NCBI RefSeq assembly: GCF_002234675.1 | Contig: NC_019866.2 | Span: forward strand, 11,313,261 to 11,377,260 | Direction: 5' to 3' | DNA length: 64,000 bases | DNA from: Oryzias latipes | Lineage: Eukaryota; Chordata; Actinopteri; Beloniformes; Adrianichthyidae | In this document: positions 38,301 through 64,000 of the stretch, piece after piece | Layout: every line of letters begins with the position of its first letter | Numbering within the stretch: position 1 is the stretch's first letter | Program-made: the position numbers and the translations under genes | Notes under the pieces: generated by a model | Seen by the model: only the letters and a program-made list of their open reading frames with translations | Told to the model about the DNA's origin: nothing | Databases searched by the model: none

Positions 38301-41300
38301 CAACCCCACTGACCTGCTGGTATTCCTGGCAGACGCTGGGCTGGACCAAAGTGTCGGCAATCTGCTGGAGGTGTGGCTTGAGGAGTGGTTTGGAGCAGCC
38401 TTGCAGAACTGCAGCCAGAACCATTAAGGGGGCCCAGGAGCAAGCGGAAGAGTGTGGGGTGTTAACACGGTCCAGCAACAGCTTGAGGAAGACGGGCGGA
38501 GGAACAAAAGTCCCTATCAGTTTTGCAGCTGCCAGGCACTGGCAGAGACAAAGAGATGAAGGAGATGATTTGTCCATTTTTTTTCTCATTTTGATTATTG
38601 AATGGAAACAATAAAGTGATACAAGTTTCTTATAGACCCACGTTTTTGACCACCTCCTTTTCTGTCTCTGTACAAGTGCGGTAGAGGGTCTCTAGCAGGG
38701 GCTGCAGATGCTGAGTGCTGTGGTCCTCAGCATGCAGCAGCAGCACAGAGAGAAGCTGGGAGGTCCTGATGCGCGTCGGCACCAGCCAGTCAGTCAGATC
38801 ATGGGTGATAGCTGGGATCAGCCTCCCGAGGTTTCTTACAACCAATTCTCTGCAGCCCAAAACTGGACGATCCACTGGAAGACAAAACAACAAATGTAAC
38901 AATGAAATAAAAAAATCGAGACATATCTTGCTCTAAATAATTGCCCTTTAGGGGTTTGTAAAAGCTTGTGTTTTCTCAAATTGTTGATTCGATTGTACAT
39001 CCCTTTCTTTCCTCAGAAAAGAAGGACCAGAGATAAATCAGAGAAGCATGCTACAGCAAGACCAAACAAGAGCATTTCTGGTGGTCTCCCTCTGTCTTGC
39101 AGTGACCTCCTACACTTTGGGAGGGCTGGCAGATTTACGAAGGCAAGACAGGAGACGCTCTTCTTTCTTTCCTTTAATGTCCAAAGACTAAACTGGTTTT
39201 TGGTGATTGTTTTTTGCCTTTTTTTGGCAGGCTAGCAACTTTGATTAAATGCAAAATAAGAATAGAAGTTACACATCCCGTTGGGATGGGTTTGTGAAGA
39301 AATTAGTGATGTTTTAATTGAGTTTTTATTTTCTTGTCACCAATTTTTTGTGTTTCTATTTCACTTGTGAATTATAAACAATTTTAAATATAATGGACAG
39401 TTTGGCTTGTAACAACTGTGCTGTTTGCTGTTTAATAATCTGGATTTCTTTTTTACTTTGACAGAGTTTTGTTTAATGCTGTCAACAAAACAAGCATAAA
39501 AATGTCTTTTTACAGTGGCATCCTTATGCCACTGCAAATTTTGAGCTCAGCTGTGGGCTAAAGCATCAAGTCATCCTCTCCCTTCACTGTTTGTGGTTGC
39601 AAACTGTGTTAAAATAATTCATGGAAATGGAAAGGGTCTGGCTGCAGGGCTGTGAGGTGGTGGGGTGGCAAACCCTGTCGCCTCACAGCAGGAAAGAATC
39701 CCAAATCCCTGCTTTGTCCTTTCCATGTGAAGTTCTGGAAACTCTGGCATGGGAGCCCAAAAAAATGTTTTATAAGTTCATAAGTGACTCTAATTAAAAC
39801 TCTTAAAAATAAGTGTGCTTGTTTGTGTATGGACTGCCAAATTGTCCAGTGTCCAAGGCCTTTGCCCTTAAGTATTTGGGATAAGCTCCATCAACCTCAG
39901 TGACCCTGCACAGGACTAAGCGGGAAGAGGAGATAGATGCATGGATGCAAATAGAAAAGGAGATGATGATCTTGTTTTACCTGCACAATTGAGATAAAAA
40001 AAAGTGTAAAATCAAGTTGGGCCAACCATGCATCTCGTACGTCCATTATCTATTGCTTTTCCAGAACTAAGTTTGGACTCAGAGCACAAGCATCCTCCTC
40101 TCCCCCCACCTTCATGTCTGAGGAGATGTGGAGGCAGAGGTACAATCTATTTATTTTATCCAAAATTATCCCAACCAGCTCCTCCAGATAACACAGCTTC
40201 TCTTCCATGTCATACATCTAAGCAAAACCATATTTTGGGGAAAAAACTGATTAGTACATCAACTAAATAAGAGGTCAAGCTAAATAATCCTCAAAACACG
40301 AAATAATACTCGGTCTAAAGAGAATGTTTGTTCTTGTCTTCATATCTAGAGTGGTTTGATGACAAAAGATGCGGTGGATCAAGAACCATTTTACAATAGC
40401 TATTTTCTTTAAGTTTAACATTATTATGTTATGCATTAAACTATGCCAAATTTATGAAGAAACTTCTCCAGTAGCTGACCTCCTGGTGGGTAGTGTGCTG
40501 GAGGAGCGAGAAGAAAGTCCATCTTGTCTTTTATGTCCTCCTCATTTTCCTTCTCCCACTGTGTTCCTGCTCGTTTCCATAAATCGGCTGCTAGAAGTCT
40601 GGAGTAAAAAAGAAAAAAAAAATCCTTTTAAATGATCTTTATCCATCCCTTATTTGTAACTGATTTGGAAAATAAAAAGCCACACACTTTATATGGAGTT
40701 ACTTAAATTAATTCTTTAAGAGAGCAACAAATGAAAGGGAAGTTTTTGACCTTATTTCTGGGATTTCATCAGTGGTGTTGCTCAGCAGGAGAGGAATCAG
40801 TTTGTGAAAATAAGAGTATCTGTCTCTCAGGTGCAACAGCCAATTCCCAACCACGGCAGTCACAGCTTTTCTCACCTGTACCAAAAAAGGGACCTTTAAA
40901 CATTTGTTCTATTGAAGAAAACTCTGTCTATACACACTCCTACAACAAAGGCTTTAGAAAAAAAAAAAGAAAAAAGAAACATACCAGAGAAGATCCTAAA
41001 AGAAGGAGACAAAATTAACCTGTGGTGAATCATCCAAAAATCTCTGACTCAGGTGTGGGAGAACGTCATCCATGTTTCTTCCACTCCCGTGTTGAATGAC
41101 CGACCCAGTGGCTTCGATGACTGCCACCCGCACCCGTGAGTGCTGATGAGTTATCGTCATCATGAGAGGCTTGACAAGACTGTCAGCTTGCATGTGAAAA
41201 TGCTCTGAAAGGAGAAAGAAAATCATTTTTTGTTTATGGCCATCATTTTCAGTACTAGACATTTTCTTCTCTGCTTTTAATCAACACACAGCAAACAAGA

Positions 41301-42176
41301 TGCCTCCACCTTAACCTCCTCCATCACACCAACAGCACAAAACTCACCACTATCTTACAGCTCTCATACATGTCCTACACAACATTTCTGATTATTTGAA
41401 TAAATAAACAACTTTTGGAAATGTGATATTACTTTTCATTGGTTATTTTTTTCCCTCAAGGTTTCTTTCTTGTGAATTAAAGTGATTAAATAGTTAGATG
41501 CTTTTCATTTTAAAAGATGGATTTCTATAAAATAAAAAGAACTGCAGCTATAACAGCTGTATTAATGCCGACGTGACTGTGTACATCGAAACCATGGCAA
41601 CAGACTTTCTAGCCAATCAATGAGACCCTTTTACAAACCTGGAACAGTCTGCGCAAGTTTGACGGTGCATCTGCAGCTTTCTCTTTTAACATCCGGGAAG
41701 GGGTCGACGATAGTTCTCTGTAAAATTCTGATCATTTCGCTCACATAAGGCGCCAAATGTTTTCCGCAAACCTCCACGGTCAGACTCAACAGATCCACGG
41801 CCGACAAACGAAGCTCTTCCGCCGGTTCTAGAATCTCGTTCTCACCAAACCGCTGAGCCAGACACGGCATTAAATACGGCAGGAACTCCTCGGGTTTGGG
41901 AACACAACGAATAAACTCTGTTATGACTGAAATAGCAGTTTCCCTGCATCTTTCCATTGGGTCTGAAAGACATTTGAGAAGAGGTTTGAGAAGGGCTGAG
42001 AATATTTCCTGGAGGACGCCGCTGGAAAGTCCTTTGTCCACCGTCTCTTTCTTTATGAACTCGATAGCTCTCTTTCTTGTCGCTTTGTTGTCCTCGTTTA
42101 GGCAGTTTAAATGATGGGCAAGTCCTCTTAAAACTTCCGAGGAAACGTGCTCCTCTCCACCTGCTGTTGCTGCCAT
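20369..42176 (-). CDS. DNAAF5: DNAAF5 (HEATR2), axonemal dynein assembly factor (complete, 13 exons)
   Basis: DNAAF5 is a cytoplasmic HEAT-repeat protein needed to preassemble axonemal dynein arms; human loss causes primary ciliary dyskinesia. Minus-strand coding exons in order: 41639-42176, 41020-41204, 40751-40875, 40480-40598, 38642-38874, 38314-38538, 32866-33009, 31414-31579, 28409-28556, 25400-25550, 24191-24347, 23109-23300, 20369-20523. They sum to 2538 bases: 845 residues against about 855 in human, with the same number of exons. Borders are GT/AG and phases agree. Landmarks include [13 protein letters not shown] at the start, [115 protein letters not shown] and [14 protein letters not shown]. 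Helical HEAT pairs run the whole length. I chose the MAAT start because homologues begin there; an in-frame ATG 42 bases upstream exists. Introns up to 5.3 kb host many repeats. Confidence 0.96.
20524..23108 (-). other. Last intron of DNAAF5
   Basis: This 2.6-kb intron is AT-rich, with purine-rich patches at 22.0-22.6 kb. A possible SINE-like tail scrap is at 20880-20945 (AGCTGGGACGGATGGATAG). A perfect TGACGTCA occurs at 21489-21496. I see no additional exon. Confidence 0.6.
23545..23885 (+). mobile_element. Tc1/mariner transposase fragment (pseudogene) in DNAAF5 intron
   Basis: The plus strand encodes, with frame breaks, C-terminal pieces of a Tc1-like transposase. [17 protein letters not shown] is the segment with the second catalytic Asp (DNAPSH). 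Next comes [12 protein letters not shown] (the usual ENLW motif), then [12 protein letters not shown] and a KLSKV-like end. It reads against DNAAF5. The N-terminal part and terminal inverted repeats are missing, and a stop interrupts it, so it is a dead relic of a different Tc1 copy from the one at 48-50 kb. Confidence 0.75.
25551..28408 (-). other. DNAAF5 intron 9
   Basis: A 2.86-kb AT-rich intron between exons 9 and 10 of DNAAF5. Beyond the SINE-like insertion at 26.5-26.7 kb I see no coding segment, RNA gene or recognisable repeat. The many short open frames have no family resemblance. Confidence 0.6.
26503..26719 (-). repeat. SINE-like element, 5' truncated, flanked by a 13-bp target duplication
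   Basis: On the minus strand the element runs from AAACATGCTTCATAGG through CCTGCGACAGACTGGCGACC and CGGGATAGGCTCTGG to a (GAAT)n tail. The flanks AAATCGAGAATTT at 26490-26502 and 26720-26732 are identical. 5' truncation with a target duplication indicates insertion by reverse transcription. It lies in DNAAF5 intron 9 (25551-28408). Confidence 0.8.
28557..31413 (-). other. DNAAF5 intron 8
   Basis: A 2.86-kb intron. It carries copy 2 of the unnamed dispersed repeat at 30.78-31.15 kb and a short palindromic TA run (TATATACCGGTATATATA) near 30488. Otherwise it is unremarkable AT-rich sequence with no recognisable exon. Confidence 0.6.
30780..31150 (-). repeat. Dispersed repeat, copy 2 (unnamed family), inverted relative to copy 1
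   Basis: On the minus strand this matches copy 1 at 15.0-16.0 kb over most of its length. It also keeps an open stretch: a possible ATG start [15 protein letters not shown], then [18 protein letters not shown], then a stop after about 45 residues. The peptide DVHGSI-LQ-DASEWS is shared in the + frame of copy 1 near 15885. Whether this is residual coding sequence of an element or chance is open; I recognise no domain. Confidence 0.55.
33104..33180 (+). mobile_element. hAT-like (Charlie-type) terminal fragment
   Basis: CAGGGGTGTCCAAAC followed by TTTTGCAAAGAGGGC and TAGATTTGGTGGGGT resembles the widespread terminal sequence of hAT/Charlie-type elements. Only this end is recognisable; the opposite inverted terminus was not found nearby. 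Assignment rests on remembered terminal consensus. Confidence 0.45.
33498..33875 (-). mobile_element. hAT-like non-autonomous element remnant
   Basis: The stretch begins with CAATATTGCGATGACGATAT-type sequence and ends with CGATAACGATAAATTTGCAA and TTTATTGTGCAGGCC. Read on the minus strand it starts GGCCTGCACAATAAA, similar to the GGGCTGCACGAT-type termini common in fish non-autonomous elements. It has no coding capacity. Borders and family are tentative. Confidence 0.4.
34920..36100 (+). mobile_element. Degenerate L2/CR1-like LINE, reverse transcriptase fragment and 3' end
   Basis: On the plus strand, read across at least one frameshift near 35.27 kb, the sequence encodes the end of an RT. 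Pieces include [34 protein letters not shown] (the catalytic FADD), [34 protein letters not shown] and [11 protein letters not shown]. Stops and frame changes make it non-functional. The 3' end near 36060-36100 (CAAGTGGACAGTGACAATAAAGG) is the usual terminus of such fish LINEs. It lies in DNAAF5 intron 6, opposite to the gene. Confidence 0.82.
38875..40479 (-). other. DNAAF5 intron 4
   Basis: A 1.6-kb intron containing one degenerate SINE-like copy (39.65-39.95 kb). The flanking sequence is AT-rich, with no recognisable exon. Confidence 0.6.
39650..39955 (+). repeat. SINE-like element, degenerate near-full-length copy
   Basis: The head GGGTGGCAAACCCTGTCGCC then TCACAGCAGG corresponds to the tRNA-like head of the copy at 50.3-50.66 kb. 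The middle has TCCTTTCCATGTGAAGTTC and AAATTGTCCAGTGTCC. The tail has GGGATAAGCTCCATCAACC, GTGACCCTGCACAGGA, CTAAGCGG and GATGCATGGATG. It is diverged, so old. Confidence 0.65.
41588..41601 (-). promoter_or_regulatory. X-box-like (RFX) motif in DNAAF5 intron 1
   Basis: The minus strand reads GTTGCCATGGTTTC. The left half GTTGCC fits the RFX half-site GTNRCC; the right half deviates from RGYAAC. It lies about 40 bases inside intron 1. Cilia genes are commonly controlled by RFX factors through X-boxes near their start, so the site is plausible but unproven. Confidence 0.4.
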
Positions 42177-42183
42177 CTTGACT

Positions 42184-42197
42184 GTCGTTATGGTAAC
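42184..42197 (-). promoter_or_regulatory. X-box-like (RFX) motif next to the DNAAF5 start codon
   Basis: The plus strand reads GTCGTTATGGTAAC; on the minus strand GTTACCATAACGAC. GTTACC is a perfect RFX half-site with the typical AT spacer, and the second half is degenerate. It sits 8-21 bases before the ATG at 42176. Transcription start is unknown, so it may be in the promoter or the 5' UTR. Confidence 0.45.
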
Positions 42198-42199
42198 CT

Positions 42200-43500
42200 G
42201 ACGCTGCACGACAAACAAAGGGCCGCTTTACGGTAGCGACGTATTCAAAAATGCCAAAGCTTTATTGTTTGCTCGTCACAAACACTAACACGCAGATATT
42301 GGGTCTGCCTGTCGACTTTTTAGAACAAACTCATTAGGAAAAGTTGTCAGAATTTTCTACAAAAACAGAAGCTGTTTAAAAAAAAGAGTTACGTCATGAA
42401 AATAGGATCATGTCTCATAAACGTTATAACCTAGAATTGTAAGATACTACCCAAAAACTATTTTTTAACCTGTAATATATAATAAAATTAACCCCTTAAA
42501 ATGGAAAAAGAAAAAAGAAAGATATTAGCAAGCTAAATAAAACAAGTTATGAGAAAACAAACAGTCAAAAACATTGTGTTTGTCTTTTTGAGAATCTGTA
42601 TTACTTGCAAGTGTCATTTGGTTCAAGGACTCTTGTTTTCTAATATTGAGGTATATAGTAGGCCTAATAAGATATCATGCTAGGTGTACTTTTATTATTA
42701 ATATTTTATCTAAAAGTTGGACAAAATCAGCAATAACTTTTCCAACCTTTCTAAGAATTTCTTTCAATTTGAATACATTGGCTAATTAATTTGATTAAAT
42801 ATAACTTCTTACTAGTCCCCCCCCAAAAAAGACAAACAGTAAGCATCCGACTACATGAATCAACAATATAATCAGTTATCAAACAGCCAAAGATTAATGT
42901 TTTTAAAATAGTACATTGCCTTTGAGGCTCATTAATTCAGACTGCGTCTGAAGCAGAGATATATGGTTATAAACGGAATGCTCTCAAATTTTTAAATATA
43001 GCTCAACAACTGCATAAACTTTTTTTTTTATTATGATCATGTCTTTTGGCACTTTGTTTATTTATAGCAAGTATTTCTTGGATGGTCCATTCATGGAGAT
43101 TAGGCAGTTCTTAATATGGGGTTACAATGGATGGAGATGAGACGTGTGCTCACTTTAAACAATGTTGTTTCTCAGCACATTATGTTATAGTTGCAATTCT
43201 GCTGGCTTAATCAGCCAGACATGGAGCAAACTGACCACTGCAGAAGGGCCAGTGCTCACTAGTGATCCCAATCAGTGACCTGGGTATCTAAAGAAACTCA
43301 AAACAAGTCAGAAGCAACAGCAATATTTGTAAATATTTGACTGATTTTTTTAAGTGTACCTATCCAACAAACGCATTTTCCCCCCAAAAAAGAATTGCTT
43401 TAACAAATAAATGACCAAAAACAAGTACTTTCATTTTTGTTGCATGTTTGTTTATTTACTTACTGGTGGTTGTTTCCTTTAAGTGTTTTTTTTTTTTTAC
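42200..43500. other. DNAAF5-PRKAR1B divergent intergenic spacer
   Basis: About 1.3 kb of AT-rich sequence lies between two genes that point away from each other. No ORF, repeat family or RNA gene is recognisable. Because of the head-to-head layout it must contain or border both promoters. Confidence 0.5.
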
Positions 43501-43714
43501 CTGTAGGCGCGTTGCCACGTGCCTGGCCTCGAGAGAGCGCCGCTGCGGTTCTAAAAAAAAATGACAGATTGACGTCAATGGAACTGACGCAGAGGCAGAG
43601 CAGCAGCAGCAGCAGCATCCCGCTAACCAGCAGCACCTCATCCATCTAGCACCAGCAGCAGCAGCAGCAGAAGCAGAGGGGTGTTTTCTCACTGAGCATC
43701 CTCCAGAAAGAACG
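43500..43714 (+). promoter_or_regulatory. PRKAR1B: PRKAR1B promoter and noncoding first exon (candidate)
   Basis: A GC/CpG-rich patch holds an E-box CACGTG (43516-43521), a perfect CRE TGACGTCA (43570-43577), a CRE half-site CTGACGCA just after it and two (AGC)n runs (about 43598-43617 and 43650-43674). It ends at AAAGAACG followed by GTAGGG, a fair splice donor (43715). The next acceptor in line, TTTGCCACAG, begins the first coding exon at 45110. A short upstream ORF, 43578-43649, would lie in the exon if transcription starts upstream. Start site and exon are inferred. Confidence 0.55.
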
Positions 43715-45109
43715 GTAGGGACATCACCGCCCCACTTGTGTGTAGAAGAAAGCCATTTGAACCAGGCCTTCAAATGGCGTTAGGGTTATTTTGCCGTCGC
43801 AGTTCGTTAAAAAAAAAAATTCGTTTCGGGTTTGTTTTTGTCATTTTGAGGCTAGCTAAGGGCTAACCGTGTTAGCTTCATTTCTGAACAGGTGCACAGT
43901 AATATCGGTTGCTTCGCGTTTATTAAAAAAAATAGCCCATAAATAATGAAAAACTGCGGCTTTTTTATGGTGAGGAAACCTCACTCGATACAAGCGAAGT
44001 CCTGTACCCGTAATTGATTTTTAATGCAGAATCATCCGTGATTTTCCCTTTGAGGAAGTAACTCAACTGAATATTCAATTCTACTTCACTTCCTGTCTGG
44101 TTAGAAGAAGAAAAAACAGCGATGTAGTTTCATTTGGTTAATCTGTTGAGTCAATGTATTGTGCGCATTTGCTGTTAAAAATAGACAAAATTGTATCACC
44201 TTTTATCTAACACTGTAATTTTTACTCATAAAACAAGCCAAATGTTCATGTTTCCAAACATTTACTGCACGTGCCATTTGTTTGTGTACAGATAACGTTT
44301 AAATGCTAAAGAAAAAATACTGTTTATGTCTTTGTTTCTTTATGTTTTGACTGATTTTTAAAAAATAAAATAGATCTTTTAAATACAACATTGTTAAAAA
44401 TATATTTTTGGAGATATTTCTGTGAATGAATAGATACCAGAAGTACACTTTAACACTCAAGTATTGCCTTGTTGTACAATGTCGCATTTTGTTATCTTTT
44501 AGTACACTCATCTTAGAGTTTGGGAACAGGTCATACCTTTAGTGTCATCGTGTTCTCCAACTCAGAATTTCTACAAAATTAGTTTGGATCTCTTTTGTAT
44601 TTGTTGTTCATATTGTAATGCCCCGAATTTACTTAATAGATGACATTTGCAAGGTTTTTCGATATATATTTTGTTACATGATTATATATATTGTTATATG
44701 GTATATATACGTTATTTCAACATTACTCCAAATGAAATTACATCCCTATTGAATATAATTATTATTATTACAACAGAAGGTTATTCCTGATCAGTTTATG
44801 CAGTGTCCATGTGTAATGCCAGACATTTCTCCTTTCAGAAACAGACATCTGCATCAGTTTGCATATTTTGTAAGGGATCATGTTCAGACATCAGCTAGCT
44901 TAATTAACCTCATGGAAACAAAAACAAATGTTGATGGATCCTTCACCCTCCTTTCTCACATGTTTTTCTTCCACTGTTTCCCCTGTGTTTGCTCGTTTTC
45001 ACCCTCCCACCACCATTTCTGTTCTCCCACTTTTCTCCTCTGCCAAAAAGTCTCTCTCCTTCCCCTCCTCTTTTAATCCTCCCTGAATTTCCCCAATTGT
45101 TTGCCACAG
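43715..45109 (+). other. PRKAR1B intron 1 (inferred)
   Basis: About 1.4 kb of AT-rich sequence between the inferred noncoding exon and the first coding exon. The 3' end has a strong pyrimidine tract (CTTTTAATCCTCCCTG, CCCCAATTGTTTGCCACAG). No repeat or exon is seen inside. Confidence 0.5.
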
Positions 45110-45123
45110 AGATAAAAGATAAG

Positions 45124-64000
<18,877 letters not shown>

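Larger units (their letters stand above)
33010..38313 (-). other. DNAAF5 intron 6, large and repeat-rich
   Basis: The largest DNAAF5 intron, 5.3 kb, holds hAT-like scraps at 33.1 and 33.5-33.9 kb, a poly(A)-like run near 34.44 kb and an L2/CR1-like LINE fragment at 34.92-36.1 kb. The remainder (36.1-38.3 kb) shows no repeat I recognise and no exon; ORFs there are shadows. Confidence 0.6.

Overview
This window is nuclear DNA of a vertebrate, almost certainly a teleost fish. The genes have small exons with canonical GT/AG borders. The proteins are close to known vertebrate families. The repeats are typical of fish: Tc1-like transposons, L1-like and L2/CR1-like LINE fragments, tRNA-headed SINE-like elements and short non-autonomous DNA elements. 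I see no bacterial or plasmid features, no rRNA, no functional tRNA and no CRISPR array.

Five protein-coding genes occupy the window. (1) Positions 1-5742, plus strand: the C-terminal half of the acetyltransferase CREBBP (part of the HAT domain, ZZ, TAZ2, NCBD and Gln-rich tail), with a 3' UTR to about 6.7 kb. (2) 7006-13087, plus: a complete 18-exon TRAP1, the mitochondrial Hsp90. (3) 13755-17523, minus: MCRIP2, a small gene of tiny exons, convergent with TRAP1; four exons are recognised and one more is probably missing. (4) 20369-42176, minus: a complete 13-exon DNAAF5 (HEATR2), a HEAT-repeat assembly factor for axonemal dynein. (5) From about 43.5 kb, plus: the 5' part of PRKAR1B (PKA regulatory subunit RI-beta), with a noncoding first exon and three coding exons. 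The gene runs off the right edge, and 57992-64000 is intron.

DNAAF5 and PRKAR1B are divergent; TRAP1 and MCRIP2 are convergent. In human, CREBBP, TRAP1 and MCRIP2 lie on 16p13.3, and DNAAF5 and PRKAR1B on 7p22.3, so this fish block joins two mammalian segments.

Introns and spacers hold most of the repeats. The clearest is a Tc1 relic at 48.36-50.77 kb that contains a 5'-truncated L1-like insertion and a SINE-like insertion, each with its own target-site duplication. A dispersed repeat I cannot name is present near 15-16 kb and, inverted, near 31 kb. Possible control signals include perfect cAMP-response palindromes just upstream of TRAP1 and in the PRKAR1B promoter/first exon, and RFX X-box-like sites at the DNAAF5 start. 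Coding coordinates were worked out by hand from splice sites, reading phase and remembered family sequences. I found no unknown gene system; the new observations are mainly regulatory and repeat-related.
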